DNA of 9,423 bases from Afipia sp. Lineage in GTDB: Bacteria > Pseudomonadota > Alphaproteobacteria > Rhizobiales > Xanthobacteraceae. The notes below the pieces were generated by a model. The model had not been told where the DNA came from and did no database searches. It saw only the letters and a program-made list of their open reading frames with translations. Of this stretch, positions 1-6,237 are shown piece after piece. Both the position numbers and the translations under genes were made by a program. The stretch lies in assembly GCA_020056155.1 (NCBI GenBank), contig JAGVII010000204.1:1-9423 (forward strand). The letters are read 5' to 3'. How positions within the stretch are numbered: position 1 is the first letter of the stretch; every line of letters begins with the position of its first letter.

Positions 1-635
1 CGGTTCTGAAGGGTCTCATAGGATATGCCCATCGACTCGGCTTTCTCGCGCATGACGCGCTCGACGCGCGGGCCTTCCACCATTCCCGGTTGGATGGCAT
101 TGACGCGGATGCCGAGCGGCCCGAGTTCGATCGACAATGTCTTCGTGAACCCGACGATGCCCCACTTGGCCGCCGCATTTGCGGCGCGCTTCGGATAGCC
201 GAGCCGGCCTCCGATCGACGACATGTTGATGATGCTGCCGCCTCCAGCGTCGCGCAGCAGCGGGATTGCACGGCGCGCGCAGAGGAAATGCCCATCGAGA
301 TTGACGGCGATCGTGTGGCGCCAATCGTCGAGAGATAATTCTTCCGCCGGCAAGGTCGGTCCGGAGATGCCGGCGTTGTTCACCAGAACATCGAGGCCAC
401 CGAGCCGTTGCTCAACCTGATCGAATAGCACATCGACCTGTGCTTCGTCCGCCACGTCGGCTGGCACTGCGAGGCCTTTGCCAAATGTCGACGCGTACTC
501 GCCAAGCGCAGCAGCGTCGACGTCGCAAACCATGCAGCGGGCACCTGCTTCGATCAGTCGCTGTGCGATGACGCGACCGATGCCCGATGCCCCCGCAGTT
601 ACCAGCGCGCGGTGCCCGCTGAGCGAGCCACTCAT
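1..635 (-). CDS. Short-chain dehydrogenase/reductase (SDR), C-terminus cut by window edge, atypical active site
   Basis: Classical SDR with a Rossmann fold that would use NAD(P)H to oxidise or reduce a hydroxyl/carbonyl; the substrate is unknown. About 211 residues are visible of a usual ~250-260; the C-terminal end lies outside the window. The cofactor motif is TAGASGIG (residues 13-20, with Ala in place of the first Gly of TGxxxGxG). NNAG is at 86-89, the structural Asn at 112 (NLDG) and the catalytic Ser at 140 (NMSSIGG). The usual YxxxK reads NAAAK: Lys157 is present but residue 153, 13 residues after Ser140, is Asn instead of Tyr. The start ATG overlaps the stop of the upstream dehydrogenase gene by four bases (ATGA), with GAGGGG just ahead, so the two are translationally coupled. 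It is the third gene of a leftward operon. The SDR family is certain. Activity is doubtful because the proton-donating Tyr is missing, unless Tyr147 nearby compensates. Confidence 0.9.
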   Translation of the reverse strand, partial: MSGSLSGHRALVTAGASGIGRVIAQRLIEAGARCMVCDVDAAALGEYASTFGKGLAVPADVADEAQVDVLFDQVEQRLGGLDVLVNNAGISGPTLPAEELSLDDWRHTIAVNLDGHFLCARRAIPLLRDAGGGSIINMSSIGGRLGYPKRAANAAAKWGIVGFTKTLSIELGPLGIRVNAIQPGMVEGPRVERVMREKAESMGISYETLQN

Positions 636-1612
636 ACTTGCCCCTCGTTCCTGGAACTCACCGCCGCGAGCGCATGCAAGATCGCGAGCTGTGCATCGTC
701 GCGCTTACGTTCCATCTGGTGAATAGGCGTTTTGCCGAACGAAGCTGCCGCCTGATCGATGATGCGTTGCTGAAACTTCTCGTCGAGTTCGACCTGTGGA
801 AGGACCTTGAATGAATTGGCCATGTTCTTACCGAGGTGCTGGAAGAACGACTCCAGTCCCTTCGGTCCGCCGCCCATGTGGAACGAACTGAACGGCCCAT
901 TCACGGCCCATCGCAGACCGATCGAACTGGTGACGATGTCGTCGAGCTCATCGACGGTAACTACGCCTTCCTGCACGAGGTAACATGACTCGCGCATGAT
1001 GGCGCGCTGCAGCCGGTTGGCGACAAAGCCCTGGATCTCTTTCTTGAGTACGCGGGGTACCTTGCCGAGTGCTTCGTAGAATGCCACTGCATCGGCGATA
1101 GCCTTTGGAGACGTGCGTTCGCCTGGAACGACCTCGACCAGTGGAATCAGATGCGGCGGATTGAACGGGTGGCCGACGAGCATGCGGCTGCCGTCCTTCA
1201 TCAGCTTTGCCTGCTCCGTAGCCGGACGCGCCGAGCTTGACGACAACAACAGTGCGTGCTTCGGCACCAGGGGTTCGACGCGTGCCCAAAGCTGCTGCTT
1301 CCATTCCGGATTTTCGGGGCCGTTTTCCTGCACCAGATCGGTCCCGGCCATCGCGCGTTCCAGATCCGGATCGAACCGCAAATTCTTGTCGAGACCCTCG
1401 TGCGGCAGGCCGAGTTCTTTTAGCGTTGGACCGGCCTTGGTTAGCATGGTCCTGACCACGTTCTCGATGTCCGGCTGCGGGTCGTTGACAACGACATTCA
1501 ATCCGTGAGCCAGGAACAGCGCGGCCCAGGATGCACCTATCACGCCGGCGCCGATGACGCAGGTGTTGCTGTAGCGGCCAAGGATAGCCGCATGGTCCAC
1601 TGGTTGTGACAT
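632..1612 (-). CDS. 3-hydroxyacyl-CoA dehydrogenase-family protein, L-carnitine/L-gulonate dehydrogenase-like
   Basis: NAD-dependent oxidation of a 3-hydroxy acid or 3-hydroxyacyl thioester to the 3-keto product, cytoplasmic. The 326 residues hold an N-terminal NAD-binding domain with GAGVIG at 21-26 and an acidic Asp44 at the end of the second strand (NAD preference). A serine run lies at 124-127. The catalytic His148 is in GHPFNPP and is followed by Glu160 in LIPLVEVVPG, the His-Glu pair of the family. Asn199 is in QGFVANRL. The short C-terminal domain has GLRWAVNGPF at 232-241, a hallmark of the single-C-domain members (carnitine dehydrogenase, lambda-crystallin/gulonate dehydrogenase) rather than of the fused fatty-acid oxidation enzymes. 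The ATG has GAGGGG five bases upstream. It lies 21 bp after the decarboxylase gene and overlaps the next SDR gene. The product would be a 3-keto acid, the kind of substrate the neighbouring decarboxylase-family protein could take. Substrate choice is not visible in the sequence. Confidence 0.9.
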   Translation of the reverse strand: MSQPVDHAAILGRYSNTCVIGAGVIGASWAALFLAHGLNVVVNDPQPDIENVVRTMLTKAGPTLKELGLPHEGLDKNLRFDPDLERAMAGTDLVQENGPENPEWKQQLWARVEPLVPKHALLLSSSSARPATEQAKLMKDGSRMLVGHPFNPPHLIPLVEVVPGERTSPKAIADAVAFYEALGKVPRVLKKEIQGFVANRLQRAIMRESCYLVQEGVVTVDELDDIVTSSIGLRWAVNGPFSSFHMGGGPKGLESFFQHLGKNMANSFKVLPQVELDEKFQQRIIDQAAASFGKTPIHQMERKRDDAQLAILHALAAVSSRNEGQV

Positions 1613-1633
1613 GGTTTCCCCTCTAGAGCGGGC

Positions 1634-2392
1634 TTAGCCGGCGTTCTCGAGATAGTCGTAGCAGCGCTTTGCGCGCGCCAATGTCAGGTCGGTCAGGATG
1701 TGGCTGGCCCCGACGACCTCACGCACCGGGAAGTCAGCCATCGGTGCCAGCGCGTGGGCGAACAACTGCAGTCGCGCCGGTCCAATCCACGCCCCTTTGA
1801 CGGTGACGTCGGTGATCTCGGTGCGCAACAACTCGCAGATGCGCGGCTCGCCGGCAGGCTTCGGGCTGTCGTAATTCCACAGGATCTTCAGCATGAAGGT
1901 CGGAACGCAAATCTCTGCCTTCGCCTTCTCGAGGTCCATCTTACGGTGCTTGTAGCCCATGGTCGCCGTGGCTACGCGCAGCGAGCCGTAGTCAAGCGTG
2001 CCGACCAGCGTATCGGAGTCGACGTACAGCCGCGGCGCGCCGAGTCTCTTTGGATATGCGCTGACCTCGCGGCCCGCGGCCAGCGCCGGCAGGTTGTCGA
2101 GATACATCGAGTGCAGGTACTCGCCCTTTTCCTTACCAAAGCGCACCTGAATCACCTGCCCGCACTCGGTGTAGTCGCCATAGCCCTCGGTGTCGGGCAT
2201 GCGCATGATTTCCCAGCGCACCAGCGGCTCATCGATTTCCAGCGGCTCGGGAACAACCGCGCGCAAAGCGTCGATGTCGGTCCGATACAGGATGTTTAAG
2301 TACTCGCGGTTCGTAAACCGGAATGGACCGCGCGGGTAGGCTGGCGCGCCGACCGGCGTCGTGAACTGCTTGCGTACATCTTCCTGCCTCAC
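1634..2392 (-). CDS. Acetoacetate decarboxylase-family protein
   Basis: Member of the ADC family (PF06314), whose best-known enzyme decarboxylates acetoacetate to acetone through a Schiff-base lysine. The 252 residues match the usual ~245-260. The N-terminus reads MRQEDVRKQFTTP followed by PRGPFRFTNREYL, the typical family opening. The motif GREVSAYPKRLG carries the putative Schiff-base lysine at residue 115, the same number as in the clostridial enzyme. The residue after it is Arg, where the classical enzyme has a second Lys (116). I chose the GTG start because GGGAGGG lies six bases upstream and the resulting N-terminus fits the family. An in-frame ATG five codons earlier (2405-2407) overlaps that ribosome binding site and has no good one of its own. 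First gene of the leftward operon, followed after 21 bp by a 3-hydroxy-acid dehydrogenase. The true substrate may be a larger beta-keto acid; many family members are not acetoacetate-specific. Confidence 0.9.
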   Translation of the reverse strand: MRQEDVRKQFTTPVGAPAYPRGPFRFTNREYLNILYRTDIDALRAVVPEPLEIDEPLVRWEIMRMPDTEGYGDYTECGQVIQVRFGKEKGEYLHSMYLDNLPALAAGREVSAYPKRLGAPRLYVDSDTLVGTLDYGSLRVATATMGYKHRKMDLEKAKAEICVPTFMLKILWNYDSPKPAGEPRICELLRTEITDVTVKGAWIGPARLQLFAHALAPMADFPVREVVGASHILTDLTLARAKRCYDYLENAG

Positions 2393-2398
2393 CGCGAT

Positions 2399-2405
2399 CC
2401 CTCCC
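2399..2405 (-). promoter_or_regulatory. Ribosome binding site deciding the decarboxylase start
   Basis: GGGAGGG on the minus strand, six bases ahead of the GTG at 2390-2392. It sits inside the reading frame of the alternative upstream ATG, which argues that the GTG is the real start. Confidence 0.65.
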
Positions 2406-2507
2406 ATTGTGCGTTGCCGCAGCCTTGCCGGTGTCCGGCTTGTTGTTCTGGCCGAGCGGTCGCATGTCGTTCGCGATGACGTTGCACTTGACTAAGGTTG
2501 GCTGAAA

Positions 2508-2544
2508 AGGTGCGATTGGACCGCTTAGCGGGTTACTTCAGGAC
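2508..2544 (-). promoter_or_regulatory. Operator-like 37-bp motif, copy A (upstream of decarboxylase operon)
   Basis: Read on the minus strand, this copy has GTCC at motif positions 1-4, TAACC at 10-14, GG at 23-24 and TCGCACCT at 30-37. It shares 22 of 37 positions with all three other copies. The ACC half-sites lie 22 bp apart in direct orientation. It points towards the decarboxylase gene, whose GTG begins 115 bases beyond the motif end. It is likely a binding site for one or both neighbouring AraC-family proteins (inference). Confidence 0.7.
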
Positions 2545-2698
2545 ACGAGACACGAAACTCTTTTCTAAGCGCTGAGGCACCGGTATCTTTGAAAGTGCGT
2601 CAAGCTGGATCGTCTCGTTGCCCGAGTGATGAGTATGACTTCCAAAAAAAGAAGCCCGAACGAGGGACAGGAAATGAATCGGAAGGGGAGGGAACGGA

Positions 2699-3772
2699 AT
2701 GATCAGAGCGGGTAAGCATGGTCTGCAGGACAGCGGGATTGTGTGCCGATCGCCCCCCGATTTTGATATGCGAATCTACTCGCCGCATTCGATTGCCGCG
2801 CTTGTTGCGGAGCTCGGCGAGCAAGGTATCGAGGCGCCCGTGGCGCTCGAAGGTACAGGCCTCGTCGAATCGCTGCTCAAGATCCACACGACGAAGATAT
2901 CCTACAAGCAACTCGATATCGTAATTCGCAACGTAATGCGCTCGTCGAGCGATCCGGCTGTTGCACTGCGCGCCGGCCAGCGGATGCGCATCACGGCCTA
3001 TGGAATGTACGGATATGCGCTTTTGAGCAGTGCGACGCATGCGGAGGCTCGCGATTTTGCTGCTCGGTACATTCGGGTCGTTGGTCCGTTCTGCGATTTC
3101 GTAGTTACGCAGGACAGCGCGACAGTCGCAGTCACTTTCGAGCCGCTGCACTGGCCAAATCCCGCTGAGGAGATTCATCGCTTCGCGGTTGAATTCGCCT
3201 TGTCGGCGCATCTGACGGCAACTCGGGATCGCATCGGTCAGGCGTTCAAGTTCTCGCGCGTGCTACTCGATTATGCCCTGCCACCTCATGCCGGTGTCTA
3301 CAACGACTTGTTCGAGTGTCCAGTTCTCTTTGGACAGCGCAACTGCGGATATGAGCACGATCGAGCCGACGGCCCGATGGCACTTGCAGATTCTCGGACT
3401 CATGCGATGGCATCCGAAATGTGCGAGCACCTTTTAGGTGAGGTCAATCGCGCGGGCGGGGTTGCCGCCGACATCCGGCGAATCCTGATCGAACAGCCCG
3501 GAAAGTATCCAAGTATCGAAGCGATCGCAGAGAAGCTGGGAATGTATCCGCGTGCGCTGCGGCGTAAGCTCGAGGCGGAAGGAAATTCCTATCGTGATCT
3601 TCTGGCGGAGGTGCGCATGCGACTCGCCATCGAGTACTTGCGCAAGACGCATATGACCAACGACGAGATAGCCAGCCGATTGGGGTATAGCGACGCCGCA
3701 AACTTCCGGCACGCGTTTGTGCGCTGGACAGGCAAAAGTCCATCTGATTTCCGAGTTGGAGCGCGCGCCTGA
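2699..3772 (+). CDS. AraC-family transcriptional regulator 1 (arabinose-binding-like N-terminal domain)
   Basis: Cytoplasmic DNA-binding regulator of 357 residues. Residues ~30-215 form an N-terminal sensor domain of the PF12625 type, as in OruR/ArgR-like regulators. It includes an AGQRMRITAYGMYGYALLSS segment (92-111) characteristic of that class. The C-terminal ~100 residues are an AraC-type DNA-binding domain: first helix-turn-helix around 272-291 (PSIEAIAEKLGMYPRALRRK) and second around 321-342 (NDEIASRLGY then SDAANFRHAF), ending in the family signature GKSPSDFR. The ATG is preceded by GGGGAGGG at good spacing. It is divergent from the decarboxylase operon, with an operator-like motif between them, so it probably controls that operon. 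An intrinsic terminator lies 120 bp after its stop. It is a close paralogue of the next regulator. The inducer is unknown; a lipid- or acyl-derived ligand would fit the neighbours (inference). Confidence 0.93.
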   Translation: MIRAGKHGLQDSGIVCRSPPDFDMRIYSPHSIAALVAELGEQGIEAPVALEGTGLVESLLKIHTTKISYKQLDIVIRNVMRSSSDPAVALRAGQRMRITAYGMYGYALLSSATHAEARDFAARYIRVVGPFCDFVVTQDSATVAVTFEPLHWPNPAEEIHRFAVEFALSAHLTATRDRIGQAFKFSRVLLDYALPPHAGVYNDLFECPVLFGQRNCGYEHDRADGPMALADSRTHAMASEMCEHLLGEVNRAGGVAADIRRILIEQPGKYPSIEAIAEKLGMYPRALRRKLEAEGNSYRDLLAEVRMRLAIEYLRKTHMTNDEIASRLGYSDAANFRHAFVRWTGKSPSDFRVGARA

Positions 3773-3795
3773 TCGTCAGTTCGGCGATCCATTTC

Positions 3796-3832
3796 GTCCG
3801 CAACTCACCGGCAGATTGGATAATTCGCACCT
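3796..3832 (+). promoter_or_regulatory. Operator-like 37-bp motif, copy B
   Basis: It begins 24 bases after the stop of the first regulator. GTCC at motif positions 1-4, CTCACC at 9-14, ATTGG at 20-24 and TCGCACCT at 30-37 match copy C at most positions. Direct half-sites CTCACC and CGCACC are 22 bp apart. It points rightwards, towards the terminator and the second regulator. Confidence 0.7.
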
Positions 3833-3891
3833 CCCGCAGATGGAGTGGTCTTGGTATGAAACGATCATCATTCGGTTTCGGCCCCAAACTT

Positions 3892-3928
3892 GACCGCTGG
3901 CGCCGCGCGGCCAGCGGTCTCATTTTTT
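3892..3928 (+). terminator. Intrinsic (Rho-independent) terminator
   Basis: A perfect 10-bp stem pairs GACCGCTGGC (3892-3901) with GCCAGCGGTC (3910-3919) around an 8-base loop. A run of six T follows at 3923-3928. It would end transcription from the first AraC-type gene, and also any transcript started near operator copy B. Confidence 0.88.
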
Positions 3929-3974
3929 GTCAACCTGCCTCGCGATCGATGCGGCGATCTCTCGGCTGGGCGCT

Positions 3975-4011
3975 GTCCGTAACTCACCCGGCGATTGGAT
4001 TGATCGCACCT
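3975..4011 (+). promoter_or_regulatory. Operator-like 37-bp motif, copy C (upstream of second AraC-type gene)
   Basis: GTCC at motif positions 1-4, AACTCACC at 7-14, ATTGG at 20-24 and TCGCACCT at 30-37. It ends 113 bases before the GTG chosen for the second regulator, nearly the same distance as copy A has to the decarboxylase start. A -10-like GATTAT follows about 14 bases after the motif. It would mediate auto- or cross-regulation of the second regulator (inference). Confidence 0.7.
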
Positions 4012-4124
4012 TCCATTCCACAGGGATTATCGGGTAGCGTTTGTGCCCGATCGGCGGCATCGAGGGAAGGTGCCGACACTGTCGCACCAAATGGCATTCT
4101 CGAAGCCGGAGGGAAAGCGGGATC

Positions 4125-5150
4125 GTGTACCGGCCATCACCCAATCTCGTGCAGCGCGTGTATGCGGCGCATCGCATTGCCGCGGTCGTCGCTGTTCTCC
4201 GCGAAGAAGGAATATCGGCGTCGCAGGCTTTATCCGGAGCCGGCCTCAGGGTCTCCGATCTGAAGTCCGGTGTTACGCGGGTGTCATACCAGCAAGTTGA
4301 AACGGTATTTCGTAATGCAATCCAGCTGTCGAAAGACCCCGCGATTGCATTTCGAGCGGGACAGCAGATCCATATCATGGCGTATGGATTATATGGCTAC
4401 GCGTTACTGAGCAGCCCCACACGTGCCGAGAGCATCGATTTCACAACCAAGTACAGTCGTGTTCTCGGAGCAATAGCCGACGTCGTCTTTTCACGCGACG
4501 AGGACACGGCGATCTTCGCCCTTGAACCTCTGCTGTCGCGAAATCATAACGACGACATTTATCGCTTTGCGATGGAATTTGCGTTTGCCGCGTTGCTGAC
4601 TCTCTGCAGAGATTTGTTCGGTGGATCGTTCGATATTTTGCGTCTGCGGGCCGCATATCCGGCGCCAGCGCATTCCCGGATCTATAAGCGCATGGTCCAG
4701 TGCCCGGTCTTGTTCGATCAGCCTAGGAACGAACTGGAATTCAATGCCGGATGGATCGATCACCCGATGGTGCGGCCAGATCCGACCACCAATGTGATGG
4801 CGGCGGAAATGTGCGAGCGATTTCTCGGCAGAAACCAGCATGGCGGTGTGGCTGCGGATATTCGGCGAGCCCTGTTGGAGCACCCGGGCCGTTTTCCGAG
4901 CATCGAGGAGATGGCCTCCGAGCTGTCGATTCATCCTCGCACGCTGCGCCGCAGGTTGGAGGCGGAGCAGGTCACGTACCGGGACGTTGTTGCTGAAGTG
5001 CGCATGAAGCTTGCGGTCGAGTACCTCCGCAATACACGCATGACCAACGAGGAAATCGCTGCGCGGCTCGACTACAGCGATGCCGCCAACTTCCGGCATG
5101 CCTTCGCACGCTGGACAGGCAGGAGCCCGTCGGACTTCAGGATTAGCTAA
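4125..5150 (+). CDS. AraC-family transcriptional regulator 2 (paralogue of regulator 1)
   Basis: DNA-binding regulator of 341 residues if it starts at the GTG at 4125, with GGAGGG 11 bases upstream. The frame stays open upstream to a TTG at 4041, but that codon has no ribosome binding site. The sensor domain aligns throughout with regulator 1 (RAGQQIHIMAYGLYGYALLSS against RAGQRMRITAYGMYGYALLSS). The C-terminal domain has its first helix-turn-helix at about 258-278 (PSIEEMASELSIHPRTLRRR) and its second at about 308-329 (NEEIAARLDY then SDAANFRHAF). The second recognition element is identical to that of regulator 1, and the protein ends in GRSPSDFRIS. Both proteins therefore probably bind the same operator. 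The gene lies between operator copy C and copy D, the latter in front of the lipid cluster, so control of that cluster is likely. DNA similarity to regulator 1 continues a few codons upstream of the GTG, so the exact start is uncertain. Confidence 0.9.
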   Translation: MYRPSPNLVQRVYAAHRIAAVVAVLREEGISASQALSGAGLRVSDLKSGVTRVSYQQVETVFRNAIQLSKDPAIAFRAGQQIHIMAYGLYGYALLSSPTRAESIDFTTKYSRVLGAIADVVFSRDEDTAIFALEPLLSRNHNDDIYRFAMEFAFAALLTLCRDLFGGSFDILRLRAAYPAPAHSRIYKRMVQCPVLFDQPRNELEFNAGWIDHPMVRPDPTTNVMAAEMCERFLGRNQHGGVAADIRRALLEHPGRFPSIEEMASELSIHPRTLRRRLEAEQVTYRDVVAEVRMKLAVEYLRNTRMTNEEIAARLDYSDAANFRHAFARWTGRSPSDFRIS

Positions 5151-5374
5151 GTGTCGACAATAGACCGAGACATATCTCTCGTTGTCCCAAACTAACCGGA
5201 CAAGTGGGTTATTCGCACCTTTCGCGGTTCTGAGGCGCTCGATAGCGTTTGCTCATAAATCAAGCGGCGCGTGCGTGATCCTGGCTTCATCGCTTTCGAT
5301 CACGACCGACGCAAAATGACTTGATGCTGAGAAGAATGCGGGAATGCCGCAACACGAGAGGGGAGCGTTCTGAC
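5151..5374. other. Leader region of the rightward lipid cluster
   Basis: About 224 bp with no credible gene. It holds operator-like copy D, an AT-rich CATAAAT stretch around 5253-5259 that could serve as a -10 region, and the hydrolase ribosome binding site GGGGAG (5360-5365). I see no terminator after the second regulator, so read-through into the cluster is possible. Confidence 0.5.
5184..5220 (+). promoter_or_regulatory. Operator-like 37-bp motif, copy D (upstream of hydrolase-phasin cluster)
   Basis: GTCC at motif positions 1-4, AACTAACC at 7-14, GG at 23-24 and TCGCACCT at 30-37, with half-sites 22 bp apart. It begins 33 bases after the stop of the second regulator and points towards the hydrolase, whose ATG begins 154 bases beyond the motif end. 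Confidence 0.7.
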
Positions 5375-6184
5375 ATGGACACGGCCGTAAACCGTTCAAG
5401 TCCGCCATCGCGTCTGTTACTGGCGTTGGAAGTGCGGGGTATCTTGGAGCTGCAAGCATTCTTTGCAGCATATCCGTTGCTGCGATATGCGCCGCGTGGC
5501 GATGGCCACCCGGTGCTTGTGCTGCCTGGACTTAGCGCAAGCGACATCTCGACGCGCCCGCTGCGAAGCTATCTGAAAGCGCAGGGCTACGCGGCGCATG
5601 GCTGGAAGCTGGGTCTGAACCATGGGCCGCGCGAAGGTGTAGAAGCCGGGATAGATGCACGCCTTGCCGAACTCGTCGGCCGTTACGAGCGCAAGGTTAG
5701 CTTGATCGGATGGAGCCTGGGTGGGGTCTTCGCGCGCGAAGCCGCGCGGAGAGCTCCGGAGCTGGTGCGCCAGGTGATTACGCTTGGTAGTCCCTTCGCC
5801 AACGAGCCGAAGGCGAGCAACGCTTGGCGACTCTACGAAATTTTGAGCGGGCGAAGGGTCGATGATTGGCCTGGCCGCGAAACCATGAAGCTTCCGCCGC
5901 CGGTTCCTAGCACGGCAATCTATACGCGTACCGACGGCATTGTCGCTTGGCAGGGCTGTCGCGAGCAGGAAAGCCCGACGACGCAAAACATCGAAGTCGA
6001 AGGCAGCCATTCCGGTCTGGGGCACAACCCCGCAGTGCTGTACGCAATCGCGGATCGGCTTGCGCTGCCGGAGGGTGAATGGAGCCCGTTCGATCGTGGC
6101 GGACTTCGCGGCATGCTGTACCCCGATCCGCATCGTAGCGACACCGATTGCGAGGCCGCGCTGCGGGCCGGCCCGGTCGCTTAG
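5375..6184 (+). CDS. Alpha/beta-fold hydrolase (esterase/lipase-like)
   Basis: Serine hydrolase of 269 residues, probably acting on an ester or thioester. The nucleophile elbow GWSLGG puts the catalytic Ser at 114. Asp187 in YTRTDGIV and His212 in EGSHSGLGHNP complete a credible triad. LVLPGLSAS (48-56) is the usual oxyanion-hole segment after the third strand. There is no signal peptide or transmembrane helix, so it should act in the cytoplasm. I chose the ATG at 5375 because GGGGAG lies nine bases upstream; the frame is open back to 5321 but the earlier starts lack a site. It is the first gene of the rightward cluster, 53 bp before the phasin. That location suggests work on storage polymer or lipid (an intracellular PHA or wax-ester hydrolase, or a thioesterase). 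This role is inferred from neighbours only; the lipase box itself does not name a substrate. Confidence 0.88.
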   Translation: MDTAVNRSSPPSRLLLALEVRGILELQAFFAAYPLLRYAPRGDGHPVLVLPGLSASDISTRPLRSYLKAQGYAAHGWKLGLNHGPREGVEAGIDARLAELVGRYERKVSLIGWSLGGVFAREAARRAPELVRQVITLGSPFANEPKASNAWRLYEILSGRRVDDWPGRETMKLPPPVPSTAIYTRTDGIVAWQGCREQESPTTQNIEVEGSHSGLGHNPAVLYAIADRLALPEGEWSPFDRGGLRGMLYPDPHRSDTDCEAALRAGPVA

Positions 6185-6237
6185 TTCGCTCAACCCGCCG
6201 CACGTCCACAGTCATCGAATCCAAGAAGGAGGAGTCC

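Larger units (their letters stand above)
2393..2698. other. Divergent intergenic region between decarboxylase operon and first AraC-type gene
   Basis: About 306 bp with no credible gene. It holds one copy of the 37-bp operator-like motif pointing left, plus the upstream signals for the rightward regulator. A 7-base inverted repeat (ACGAGAC near 2546 and GTCTCGT near 2612-2620) and a run of seven A at 2644-2650 are also visible. I see no convincing sigma-70 -35/-10 pair on either strand. Confidence 0.6.
3773..4124. other. Intergenic region between the two AraC-type genes
   Basis: About 352 bp without a credible gene. In order it holds operator-like motif copy B, a weak -10-like TATGAA at 3855-3860, a perfect intrinsic terminator, operator-like copy C, a -10-like GATTAT at about 4025-4030 and the leader of the second regulator. 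Copies B and C are 179 bp apart start to start, close to 17 helical turns. Confidence 0.65.

Noticed and set aside
2600..3211. Minus-strand open frame of about 200 codons overlapping the first regulator.
   Set aside because: It is antisense to a well-supported AraC-type gene and has no recognisable domain; such shadow frames are common in G+C-rich DNA.
3856..4263. Plus-strand open frame of 135 codons covering the spacer between the two regulators.
   Set aside because: It crosses the intrinsic terminator and an operator copy and then overlaps the second regulator in another frame. It has no ribosome binding site and resembles no family.
5417..6193. Minus-strand open frame of 258 codons opposite the hydrolase.
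   Set aside because: It is antisense to a gene with a clear catalytic triad and good ribosome binding site, and its protein shows no family motif.
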